Source of the DNA: Podocnemis expansa | Taxonomy: Eukaryota > Chordata > Testudines > Podocnemididae | NCBI GenBank assembly: GCA_007922195.1 | Contig: ML681963.1 | Span: forward strand, 59,502,981 to 59,566,980 | DNA length: 64,000 bases | Direction of reading: 5' to 3' | Shown: piece after piece, positions 1 through 12,100 of the stretch | How positions within the stretch are numbered: position 1 is the first letter of the stretch | Layout: each line of letters begins with the position of its first letter | Translations under genes and position numbers: made by a program | The notes under the pieces: generated by a model | The model's input: the letters and a program-made list of their open reading frames with translations, nothing else | Database searches by the model: none | What the model was told of the DNA's origin: nothing

Positions 1-112
1 TTTATCGCATGAGTTTTTGTGGGTAGAATCCCACTTATTCAAACTACTTGTTTGTTTTGCTAAAATAGACTAACACGGCTACCCTGCTGAAAATTAAAAT
101 AGGGAGGTTGCT
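1..112. repeat. Penelope-like terminal fragment
   Basis: Contains the signature pieces GCATGAGTTTTTGTGGG, TTGTTTGTTTTGCTAAAAT and AGACTAACACGGCTACCC. These recur at about 15 places in the window and flank the Penelope-type coding remnant at 57.1-57.95 kb. The element continues left of the window. Confidence 0.55.
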
Positions 113-519
113 TACCTACCAAGACGGTGTAAAAAGAAAAAGCATCTTGCCACTTTGTAGAAAAAAGAGAAAATCCATTTGTTAGAAATAAACCCATTTC
201 TTGATCTTGAAGAAGGCCTTGTGAAGCTTAAGAGTGGAGGAGTGGGAGTCAGGACTTTTCGCTCTCTGTTCCCAACTCTGCCAGCGAACTCTTCAGTGAT
301 CTTGGGAAAGTCACTTCCTCCTTTGGTGGCTTAATTTCCTCTATTTTGAGGATAATCATGATGAGCACTTGGGGGGGGGGTTGGGAGGGTTTATTTGTTA
401 GATTATATTAGTTGTCTTTTAGATTTATAAACAGTTGTAAGAAGCACCAATCTGAACTTCTCAGACACCTCATAAATAATTAATATATCAGAGAATCAGT
501 AATCCTGTAACAAAAAATC

Positions 520-1690
520 CTAGTGAATCAGTGTGATGTTTCCCTCTGCTATCTGGACTGGAGTATAGCTGTGTCACCCCACTCCCTCACTCCTGGAGCC
601 CCTCATGCTGTTGCTCTGCTGTGTGAAACTCCACTCCTGAGTCAGCCTACACACAGCCTCATGCAAGCCAGCAGCACTTAATTTAGTGACAAAGTGCTTT
701 TGGCCAAACACTTAGGAGTTTATGCAATAGCATGGCCCCAGCAAACACCTCCACTCCCAGATGCAAACCTAAGAACTTCCATCTTACAGTGTTCAGTGCT
801 GCACACTGACCGATGCATGCTCATGATTAATTCATCAGTTTATCAAAGAAATTGATACACACCAGCTTTGTCGCTTCAAATGGAGGCTCTGAAACACCTC
901 AGACCAAGCACACTGCTTTAGATAAAAACAAACACAAGTTTATAAAGGTATAGAAAGATTTTAAGTGATTGTAAATCAGAGGAAAATAAGTCAGATTTGA
1001 TCAGGATGAAATAAAAGCAAATTCCATTTTAAACTAAGCTTTCAGTAACCTTACAAAGTTAAATAAGGTTCACCAAGGGCTGGCTGATCTCCTTCGCTCA
1101 GGCTCTACCTCTGTGGACAGTCCTTTATTTGTTGTGTAGGTGGAAATGAAAGGGAGAGCTCCAGATTGCAAAACATCTCTTCTTTTAAAATGTTCCTTTG
1201 CTCCCCTCTGGGGTCATGTGACACAGTCTCTGGCATGGCTTCCTCCATTTGAGTCAATGAGCATTCCCTTATTGATGCTTAGGCTAGTCCATTGTTCCTG
1301 GAAGAGCTGGGTATTTTTTGTGTGTCTTACTGTGACATGAACTACCCTCTCTGTTTTTGGAGGGTTTTGCGTAGATCTGCTTCAAGCCATGAGACATAGA
1401 TTAGGGAATATTACATAGCAGAGCTTCATAACCATATGTATGATATTGGAATAAATGCGCTACTATGACAATAAAGTCCAGTATGTCATGAGCATTTCAA
1501 AAACATACCTTGCATTAAACAACACACAGTTCCGCTGTAGCGGTGAACATGAATGATATACAAGCACACCATAAGGGTGCAGGTGAGGTGTAGTGTATCA
1601 CAGTCAGGCAGCATAAAAATAAAGCAAATGTCTCATTTTTCTCTTAGCATCATCCCAGGAATATCTGCTTCCTCAGCAGCTTCCCTAAGA
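520..1690 (-). repeat. LTR-like repeat block, probably antisense
   Basis: Positions 520-635 are repeated in direct orientation at 2525-2630 (shared words GAATCAGTGTGAT and TTGCTCTGCTGTGTG). Positions 1590-1690 are repeated in inverted orientation at 2631-2725. The AT-rich middle at 900-1150 resembles antisense LTR sequence I associate with turtle retroelements, but the family is not certain. Confidence 0.35.
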
Positions 1691-1840
1691 TGACGTGCCT
1701 TGCAAGTGTTCTGAGATCTTCAGATGAAAGATGTTGAGGACAGACAGTCATTTGCTTCATTTTCCTCCATTCTCTATCACTCAGAACAATTACTTTAGAA
1801 ATAGGATCTCTGTGTCTGCTCCTGCTGCTTTTTCCCAATC

Positions 1841-2009
1841 AGTAATTTTAATGATCCCTTGACGCTGCAGTTTATTGCTGAGGAGGTGATCAAGATGTCA
1901 GACCCAGGATTTCTGATACCAAGGAATATCAGGAAGTATATGTTTGTAGAACAGAAGATCTTGTTGCAGAAAGAGTCTCTGAGAGAGAAGGCAGAGCCAC
2001 ACAGATAGG
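1841..2009 (+). pseudogene. unidentified coding-like segment
   Basis: A frame stays open for about 55 codons up to TAG at 2007-2009. It has ordinary amino-acid composition and includes FIAEEVIKMSDPGFLIPRN. It sits between the two copies of the LTR-like repeat, so it may be a fragment of a retroelement or a processed gene copy. I do not recognise it. There is no start codon in a good context and no continuation. Confidence 0.25.
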
Positions 2010-2064
2010 ACAAGAAGTACTGATCTTAATGTTCTATCTTCATCCGCATCAAGGGAAATTTAAA

Positions 2065-2285
2065 TTAGCTATTAGGAAAAATTTTCCAACTGTAAGGGTG
2101 GTTTAAGCATTGAAGCAGGCTTCCAAGGGAAGCTGTGGAATCTCCATCTATAGAGGTTTTTAAAAACAGGTTGAACAAACGCCTGTCAGGATGGCCTGGG
2201 TTAATTTGGTCCTGCCTCTGCGAAGGCTGCTGGACTTGATGACTTTTCGAGGTCCCCTCTACTCTTACATTTCTATGATATGATT
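2065..2285 (+). repeat. CR1 LINE 3' end
   Basis: Matches the CR1 tail in sense orientation: a stretch reading AAAAATTTTCCAACTGTAAG, then GGAATCTCCATC, CGCCTGTCAGG and GACTTTTCGAGGTCCC, ending near TTTCTATGATATGATT. This is the usual 3' end of ORF2 and the short tail. Confidence 0.75.
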
Positions 2286-2383
2286 TAGACGTTAGTTGCA
2301 GGCATGTACAAGCACTTGCAGAGCAATATGGGAAAGGCAGGCAGAGACGTTGCAGCCACAAGTTCTATAACTCACATTGGTAA

Positions 2384-2525
2384 CGTAGATTCCACAAGGA
2401 TAGCTGTGTTAGCCTATATAGAGCAGAAACAATGAAAGTTCTGTGGCACCTTAAAGACTAACAAATTTCTTCAAGCATAAGCTTTCATAAGCTGCAACTC
2501 ACTTTGTCAGATGCATTATCTTTCT
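2384..2525. repeat. Penelope-like terminal arm (left part of a split pair)
   Basis: Carries GTGGCACCTTAAAGACTAAC and ATAAGCTTTCATAAGCTGCA. A complementary arm occurs at 2785-2875 (AAATTTGTTAGTCTTTAAGG). The two arms are separated by about 260 bp that duplicate the LTR-like repeat of 520-1690. Confidence 0.55.
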
Positions 2526-2784
2526 GGTGAATCAGTGTGATCAGTTTGGACTGGTGTATTGCTGTATCACCTCAGTCCCTCAGTCCTGGAGTCCATCTTG
2601 CAGTTGCTCTGCTGTGTGCCATCTTCTTAGGAAAACTGCTGAGGAAGCAGATGTTACTGCGGTGATGCTTAGAGAAAAATGGGAAATTTGCTTTATTTTT
2701 ATACTGCTTAATTGTGATACAGTACACTCCTTGTGCACACTTAGGATATGATTGTGTATTATTCATATTCAACTTCACATCATG

Positions 2785-2875
2785 CTTCTGTTGAAGTGGG
2801 TTGCAGCCCACAAACGCTTACGCCTGAAGAAATTTGTTAGTCTTTAAGGTACCACAGGACTCTCGTTGTTATTGG
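2785..2875. repeat. Penelope-like terminal arm (right part of a split pair)
   Basis: Inverted relative to the 2384-2525 arm. It contains GTGGGTTGCAGCCCACAAACG and TTAGTCTTTAAGGTACCACA. Confidence 0.5.
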
Positions 2876-3081
2876 TAACATAGATCAGCTTCCTCAGTTG
2901 TTCAGTGGAGTTGTCAGGGTTAAGCAATGTCCATTAACCAGGATTTTGTAATTCTGCATTTAATTTTATTGTATTAGCACTAGATGCACTTGGTATTTTT
3001 GGCTTGCTAATGGATGGATCTTGTACTTTGGCCAGACTTGACTTCTTGGTAAAATGAAATGGTTTATTACTGTGTTTCCAG

Positions 3082-3148
3082 GTCACTGCGTATTTACACA
3101 AGGACTCAAACAACCTGTGGATTATAAAGAAGTACGATTCCAACACAG
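3082..3148 (+). CDS. POMT2: POMT2 exon (10 by human numbering)
   Basis: Reads [17 protein letters not shown], the end of the first MIR motif. Phase 0 at the start and phase 1 at the end. Acceptor TTTCCAG, donor GTAAAC. Confidence 0.95.
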
Positions 3149-6100
3149 GTAAACAGAACTCTAGTGAAGTGGACTGTCTGACTGATACTTCTGGTTTTTT
3201 ACTACTGTATTCTTGGGATCTCTTCACAAATAAAGAGTTTTGAGGGGTGGAGCTGATTATTGATCAGATCTTCATATTCCTACCAGTATAAGTGAGATGT
3301 CCTAACTTTGCCCAACTGGTGCCTGCATTAATAGCTTGCCAGATGACCAGTGACTGCAGTTAGGTATAAAATGGGGCAGATTGCTGTTACCATTTTCATT
3401 AATTCATGTGCGTAGCCCACAATGCCTAGGGGTGCCAGCATTGTATACACCATTGGTTTGAGTGAAAGGTTGCTTTGGTGAAAATGGAATATTGTATGTT
3501 AGAACCTATAGTCAATAGAGACCACATCTTAAATTCCAGAGACTACCTGTGATGCACGCTTGGTAAATAGGGTTTCCTTCCTGAATTAGCAGTGCCTAAT
3601 AAGGTTAAAGTTGATTGACTGCCGTTTAAAAAAAAAACAAACAAACAAACAAAAAAACCTTAAACCTTGGAATATATTTAAAGTGTGTATGTGCTGAACA
3701 GTGTGTGATCCTGTTAGCCTTCCTGATGTACCCAAGGGCAACCAATCTCCTTATTTTAGGGTAGAAACTTGCCTTCTGGAAGCTGCCATGGTATGGTTCC
3801 AGAGTATAAGCATTGGGATCGATCTTTGGACTGATTCCAGGGATTCCCCTGAATCTTGGGTCTGATGGAGTGAGTTTGCTGAGAGCATCCACCTGTTTGG
3901 CTGGGAATCAACATGCTCTTGAAACTGTCTCTAGGAGTATCAATTCCTTTTTTAAATCGAGTGCTGTGATCTGTTTTTTTCCCAGCAGATCACTTAGATC
4001 CTTCCTACTCTGTGGAGTTTGTGAGGCATGGAGATGTTATCCGGCTGGAACACAAAGAGTAAGGTGTTTAAGAAATTAGAGAAAAACATAAGAGGTTGTA
4101 TCTCTGTTTTCTGGGAATTGAACAGAATCAGCATTTGCCATGTGACTGGTGCATGAGGAAGGTGGTGAGACTTGATCAACCGATAACTTAAATTAGGCTA
4201 GCACAAAACTTCAACAAGCTCTTTGGTGCTATGGACTTCTCTCCATATCTCTGCTTCCAGCATGGGGTTTGTGGAGCTTCCTTCTGTACAGTCCCGTATT
4301 TTGAATAAGACCTCTGAACCACTGTCCTTTCTTGGGATGAGAGACCTCTGAACAAAACTTCTCATCTTGATCACAGTGAAGTACCTTCTCTTTTCAAAGC
4401 GCCACCTGCAGCTCAGGAGAAATCTGTCCAGTTGCATGGTATGCAAAGGCCAGGGTTATTCCACAGCAAGACAGGAATTTCAGACCCTTAAGTCTCTTGT
4501 TTGTGCTCAGGACTTTCCTGCCCTTCCATTTTGTCAGGCAAGTTAAGGTCTTCAGTTTTGCCTAACATACCAGGAATATGGGGCACAAGTACCTCCATTA
4601 TTGCCTTAGGTTCATGCTATGTCTCTGCTGCAGTTCCAAGCAGACACTGAGACTACAATAGTGAAACTTTAAAATGATATGTATGCTTTTCTTGAGTCCT
4701 CCCTCTTCAGTGAATGCTTGCTTACAAGACTGTGGCAGGGAGCCCTGATGTTCTGCATTTCCTCTCCTTTCACTGTGCAACACAGAAGTTTGCCTCTCTA
4801 AGCAGTTATTTCTTTAAATAGACAGGACTTTCCTTGACCTGCAAATTGTGCAGCATAACTCTGACCTGTACTTTTGCCTTCCCCAAGCAATCAAAAAGTA
4901 TTAATTAGGCCCCCCCAAAGTCAAGAGATTTAAAAAATAATAAATGTTGGGTGCTTTTTATTTGCATTCTGGCTTTTGAGCCTCGTTGAAGGTCCATGTT
5001 TTCAAGCTTCTCTTTGCAACCGATGGAGCTCGAAACTTGATTTTTGTAAAGGAAAGCTGAGATTCTTTAATAATAATGTGATCTCAGAACTTGGGGCTTT
5101 AAGAAAAACACCAAATATATGAGAATCATGATGAAATCATGCGTTGGCAGCATTGCTCTTATATGCAGGGGGGAACTGGGTCTGCAATGGCAGAACCAAG
5201 AAAAACCTATCACCTGTACAAATGAGGCAGCAAGTGAAATTCTTCCTTCTGAGTCCTAGCCTAATGGTTTAGCATGGTGGTTGGGGATTTTGTGTCACTA
5301 GAGGGGCAGTGTTTCGCATGGAACATAAAACTAATGATCAAGAATGAGGAGGGCCTTGAAGACCTCTTAGTAAGTTGGCCCTAGTGGCCTGAGTAAGTGT
5401 ATTCTTCATAAAAGTCCCACCTCCCAGTGGTTTGATTTGAACACTTTCCATGTCCTAAACTGTGGTGTGGTATGGTCAGTATACTTTTGAAATCCAGATG
5501 AGGTTGACTCTGGATTATGAAGTGATTCCTATATATATGACTCAGAAACCAATTTATAATACCCGTAAAGTGCTGTGGAATGTGTATAATGAGTCTTTAT
5601 TGTTGACTAAAATGAAAGCTTTACACAAACCATTCTCAGTGTAAAACTGAAAACTGTGTGTTGCTTGTAATTTAATTTCAGGACTTCTAGAAATCTCCAC
5701 AGTCACCAGCAGGAGGCCCCCATGACAAGAAAGCACTTTCAGGTCACTGGATACGGAATAGTAAGTGAACAGTAAGACTATCTCCTTTCCCCTGAGAGAG
5801 GTTCCCTCCCAAGGCAAAAGATTTACTTCTACTTTTAGTTTTCTGTCTCTTACCCAGATTCTTATCCATGAGAACACATACGTTGCATGCAAGTTCAAGG
5901 GAGTTCATAATAGAATTTAGGAGTCAAAGTAGGATTTAGGATTTTCTTCCATGAAGGCTTGTGTGATAAGTAAATTTCTTAGTCTTTAAATGCCAGAGGA
6001 CTCCTTGCTCCTTTTGCTGGAGTAGACTAACACGGCTACCCTTTTGGAACTTATAACAGAATCTGGAGCTCATTACACCAGTTAATGCATGTCATTCTGA

Positions 6101-9100
6101 AAGGCTGGAGAAAAATCCATTTCATTACTGTATATTAAGAATCAGAATAGCACATAACTAAAGTCTTTCTTTTCTAAAATGTGCACATCCAAGCGAATAG
6201 TGTTAAATTTTCACCGCAGCCCAAGCTTTGGCAGACCAGGTTCTTTAAATTCTTAATTATGCAATCTTAAAGCTGCACTGACAGTTGTTTTCTGTGTACT
6301 GCCTTGTGATGTAGACAGATGGCTTCTGGGATCTAGGCTGAACAATGACAAAATTCTGACTTTGGTAAATGTAATCTGCTTTGAGTCTTAAATGCCCAGA
6401 GGCAAGCGGCTACTGAATAAACCCACTGGTACACAACTTAGCCAAACAGCTCTGTTTAAAATCCTTTAAAAATGTTATTCCGTATCTTGAGAGCCACATA
6501 TGAAGTTGAAGCAAATAATTCTGAGATTGGCAAGGTAAATATGAATGTAGATAGTAAGCATGGATACATCATGCATTGTTGGGGTCTATGAAAATCTTTT
6601 CATGCTGGGAAATCCCTACTGTTAACATTCAGGAGGTGAAGCTGGATCTGATTCATTCAGCTTTGTCAACAATGAAGTTTCAGAAGCTCCTGTTTTCTCT
6701 GTCTTGTTCTTAGTGACACCTGCTTTTCTTTACTTTCATGGTATGTTTAAATGGTAGAATGGAACAGGAGATGCCAATGATTTTTGGAAGATTGAAGTGA
6801 TGGGCAGGAAAGCTGGGAAACTCATTAAAGTCCTACGCAGTCAGATCCGACTGACCCATCTGGCCACAGGATGCATACTGGGCTCCACTGGGAAGACTCT
6901 GCCAAAATGGTAAATAATTTCTGAGCTGCCTTCTTGCCAAAAGTCTCATGCTAGCTGCTGCTGATCCTTTTCTTACACAATTGATATCGTATATCCTTGT
7001 TCAGTGGCACATTTCAGTGTGGAGTAGAGTATACAGAACTTTTTTTTTTTTTCCCCCTCTCTATTTTTAGTCTTAAAAGGAAAATGGCCTCTGATAGGTA
7101 GAAACTCAGAGTGAAATCTTGGATTAGGGTTCTAAAATCCACTACAGTGAAGGTGCTAGCAAGCAGCAGTTCTGGAGAATAAAGTCCTTTACTAAGTGGT
7201 CTATTCCAGACATCAGCACAAAGGTCTGCTTCAATGCTGTTCAAGTGGGACTTGCTTTAGGCATATGTGATGAGTTCATTTTCCAAGAGCCTGTTAATCC
7301 TTGGCCTTTCCAGAAAAATTGCCAGCACAGGGGACAGCTGTGCTCATGATGGATACAACATAGACCCCTGGACCCTGGTACTCTTGCCCCACCAGCTCAT
7401 TTTGCTGTGGGAGCCACCAGTGGGTTAGAGGTTGTCATAGTCCTCTGAGCCATCTAGTCCCTTGCTGTTATATTTTTATCAGTTCCTATTCATTTTTTTA
7501 ATTGTAAGACCTGGACCACAGTAGTGTCCCCCGTCCTTTTCTCCTGCGTATAAGCACAGATCTGGAGTATAAGAGCAGATAGAACACAGTCCTCTGGAGA
7601 TGGGAGAGGGTCTTTTGTCTGTCTCAAATCTCTGTAAAAGCCTATGCACACTGATTGTGCTCTCACTGATGATCTGTGAGGGCAGATAGTTCTGAAAGTG
7701 ATTGAATGGCCTGAAGCATTAGAGTCATTGAAACTGTCCATGTGGGCCCAGTCTCCTGGGAGATAGCATGTGGAAGAAGGCTGCTACAAAGAGAGGATCT
7801 TGGAGTGTGAGTTCATTGTCCCAGAATGGACTAGTTGCCTCTGTCATCAGAGTTCAAATGAAAAGGAAATATTTTTTTACACAACACAAACTGAGCCTGT
7901 GAAACCAACTGTCACAGGCCATCATTAAGGGAAAGTGCTTAGCAAAAAGATTAGACATTTGTATGGATTATGAGAACATCAGTTATTAAGTTACGATTTT
8001 TGTAAGGGGTGTAAAACCTCATACATTAGGGAATAAGGCACCGGCTAACTGAATGGGGATAGGAGGCAACTTCTTCTAGGAAGATTGTTCTTTAATTTCC
8101 CGCTTAAGGGTCTCAGGCATTTAACTTCTGAGCATCTGGTACTGGCCATTGTTGGAGACAGTGTAAAGGACTAAGCAAACTATTGATCTAATCTACTATG
8201 GCGATTCCTTTGTTTTTTATAAGGGAGTTGCTCTATGTGTGAACTGACTTTTAAAGTAATGGTGCCTGCTTTTCCTGGGAAGAGTGTAGAAGTTGGTGGG
8301 AGCTACAGATGCTTGGCTCCTCTGACAATCAAGCCACATATTTATCTCCCTAAATACAAATTTCAGCATGTAATTTCAGGCACTCTAATATGGAATTGTT
8401 GATCTTCAGATATACAACAGGCTTGTGGCGTAGGCACCCCTCAAACTGAGTTCAATTTCTGCTGTTATATTCTGATAAGGTAGTACTTCTGAGCATGTGG
8501 GAATGAATGTGTTAGCATTGTACACTGCAGTTGGTGGTAACTGAAAGCTGAACTTGGGGGAGGAATGTCAATGTGAACGAAAAATCAGAGTTGAATTCTA
8601 AATGGTGGCTAATCCTTTGGGAGCTGAATAGCTGACTGTCCTGTTGCTCCTCAGGGGCTGGGAACAGGTGGAAGTCACCTGCACTCCATATGTGAAGGAG
8701 ACACCCAATGCCCTTTGGAATGTCGAAGATCACATCAATCCCAAGTGTAAGTGATGAAATCTGTTAGACCTCTATATACTATGCAGGTTGGCTTGTTTGT
8801 TTTCAGGAGGAGAAAGTGAGGTTATCAAGTAAGCAGAGCAAGGCACTCAATGTTTGGATCCCGGGGTTCTGTTTCCAGCTGTGGTACTGACCCATTGCAT
8901 GATCTTGGTCCAGTCACTGAGCCTCATTCTGCTTCAATTCCTGTATTGTGAAATGGGGGGATGGTGGATTATGAGGCATGATGTTTATAGAGCCCTCAGA
9001 GATCCTTGGGAACTGCTGAAGTGTGAAGTGTTGTGGACGGGCTGTTCACAACTCGATAATTGAAGTTGTAACTGATATTCCACTATGGCTATGTCTCCAC

Positions 9101-12100
9101 TAGCAAAAGTTAGTTCAAATTTGTTCATCCGAACTAATAAGTTCAAGTTTGTTCAAACTAACAGTAGTTTGAACTAGTCCATGTTGTTAGTTCAAACTAA
9201 CTACCCTTAGTTCCAACTTCTTATGTTCAAACTAAGGGTTAGTTCAAGCCTACATTGCACTGAATTCAAACTAACACTCGAACTAAGTTCGTAGTTCAAA
9301 CTGAGCACCGGTACTTGCTAGTTCAAACTAAGCATTCCTTAGTTTGAACTAATAAAAGGCTGAGATAGACTGAGACCAGTTTAGTTTGAATTAAACCTCC
9401 TTAATTCTACCTAAATTAGCAATGTAGGCATAGTCTATTAGATTTACGTTGAGTCCTTCTTACCAACTTTTTAATTGAAGGAGTTACTGTGAATGTAAAT
9501 AGATAGAAATTTTTGAATGATTTTTCAGAAGAGTAGGATTCTCACTGTCCTGTTCGACAGTTGCCTCTTTCTCTTTCGCAGAAACATTTCAGTAATGAAG
9601 TGCTCATTGCTAGAATTGTGAACTGAGAAAGCTGGTTGTGACACACAGCCCCTGCAGCACAATTCAGAATTTAGACCTGTGTCATAGCCTTATTAACTGC
9701 GCTGCTTGGTTTGCATTACTCAAGACCTTGATTTTTATCACACAGTTTGCAGGCTTGTGACCTCATTAAAACCTGCTATCATTTTGCAGCCTTTCAGAAG
9801 CATGTTATTCAACCCAGGAAAAATAAATCCTGAGTTATTCATTTGGTGCAGAGCCTTCTCCCATTGTCATGCATTTTGCATTCTCCCATTCCTGGCTGAT
9901 CTGTGGATAAAAAGAACAGTCTATGGACAGTGAGCCTCTCATTTCTGCTTTAACACAAAGACTCTGTTTAATTCAGGGAGTTTTATCTATTTCTCATGCT
10001 TCTGAAGGTGCAGTGGGAAACCAGAGAGTAGATGAGTTGTGAAATTCCTTTGGGGATACTTTCTTGACTGCAAGAGTCTGTGTTTAGAATATGAATGAAA
10101 TGCAATAGGAACCAAGGATGTAACAGAAGAGGTTTCTCTCAGATTTGATATGAGGGGAGAGAGGTGTGTACATTTATGTGTTTAAAGAATAGTGGCAGAT
10201 ACAGGCTTCCACTTCACCTGTTTTCATTTCCATAGTGCCCAATATCAGTCTGGATGTTCTGAAACCCTCCTTCCCAGAGATTCTGCTCGAGTCCCACATG
10301 GTTATGATCCGGGTATGGTGGCTTTATTTTTAGTTTGTTTTAACTTTCAAGTTAAAAAGAAGCACTCTTTACTGTGTTGTCCGGGTAATAGAAGCAGTTA
10401 AGTTAGGACAGAAAATATATTGGCTTAGATCAGGGGTCTCAAACACGTGGCCCATGGCTGCATGCAGCCCCTAAAGCTATTTCCTGAGGCCCGCAGTGAC
10501 ACTATAATTAGCAATATTTGCAATATCATTGTATGAAAAGATTTCAGTGGTGTGGCCCTCATGCGGCTCTGTACTGGTCCTCATGCGGCCCTCATGGTGA
10601 CTTGAGTTTGAGGCGCCTGACTTAGATTACAAGGATTTCTACTTAGAGAAGAAGCATGGCCTTACAGCTGAATTACTAAAATGGTACTTGGAAGATCTAG
10701 AATTCAGTTCCTACTGCTCCGTAGGCTTGGTGTGGCTTTGGACAAGTCACTTAATCTCTCTGTGTCTTATGTTTTCTTCTGTACAATGAGTATATTAATA
10801 CTTTCCCACCTCATGGGACAGTTATAAAGATACTGCAGTGATGAGGGCCTAAAATATCTAGATAAACACTTGGGAAGACATGAACATCTGATGGAAAAAT
10901 TTAAAAAGACAAAACTTATTGTTTCAAAAGCTCTTCCATGTTCTGTTATGTGCTTTCTTCTTCTCTCATTCTTCATCACTGAGAATGTTTGCAAAAAAGC
11001 AGATCCCCCCCCCCAAGTTTGATTCCTCTTATTGTCTCACATAGACCCATTTTATGTGACCCTAGCATAGTCTCTTCTCCTTTCCATGTCCTACATGCTC
11101 CGTCAGTAAAACGGGGATGATGCTTATCTAACTAAAGACTGTGAAGTTAATGTGTTGTTTGCTTTTTTGAAATGAGAGTCTGTATTAACATAATTAATGC
11201 TCATCATTTCCATGGCAACCAGTTATAATATTGCTTTAGGTAGGAAATATCAACACAACTGTTTCCATGGAAATAATTTTCTTGTCTCAAAATGAGGACT
11301 CTTATTTCAGGCTGAAGGAAAACCTATAGGAATATTCAAGCTCTTAAATAGCAAATATCCTGCTTCTTCAACACATCCTAAGCAATAAAGAACAGGGGAT
11401 GAAAAATGTACAGAATACTTGGTCTTGGTGGTAACCTGGGAAACATTCACAGTTGTATAATAATTTTAATATATAGATGTCCTGTAGACTGCAGCTACTA
11501 GAGTGTGACATAATCATGCTCTTTAATGGATATTGCATCCAGCAGAAGGCAGTGATGCCAACATTCACTGGGGTAGCACACATGTATATCTTCACACACA
11601 AATCTGTGCACACAACATATCGGGTGGCACAGAAAGCAGAGCCTATAGTTAGAGTTGAGTTACACTTTGTATTACAAGACTGTTTCAGCTGAAATTTTCC
11701 AGCTGTCTGCCTGGGGCTGAATTTTATTGAAAGATTTCAGCAAAAATGGTGTTTCTTGGGGGTTTGGGAAAAATGTTTGTTTTGCCCATGTTTAAAAAAA
11801 AAAAAAGAAGAAGAAGAAGAGGAAAAGAAAAAGAAAAAAACCCAACCCCAACTCTTAAAACCATTTAATTGAGATGCAGCATTGTCTCCATTTTGGAGCA
11901 GTGACTTGAAATTTAGCAGGAGGAGTGCCCTGCTTCAAGGATATGTCTGTTGCTGTCTCAATAAGAATTCTGTCATGGGGTGGTAGCCTGAGCAGGATGT
12001 CCCCTGCAGTTGCTCCTCTTGGGTACTGGGGTTGCTGTGGCAGTAGGTATCAAGACTGAGAGGAGAGAGGGGCTCTCTGTCATCTGGTCTCCCTAATCAT

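Larger units (their letters stand above)
1..3081 (+). other. POMT2 intron upstream of the first exon in the window
   Basis: No POMT2 exon was found here. The residues that precede VTAYLH in the human protein could not be located. The stretch is repeat debris: a Penelope-like tail at 1-112, an LTR-like block at about 520-1690, a CR1 3' end at 2065-2285, and split Penelope arms at 2384-2525 and 2785-2875. There is a G10 run at 371-380. Confidence 0.7.
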
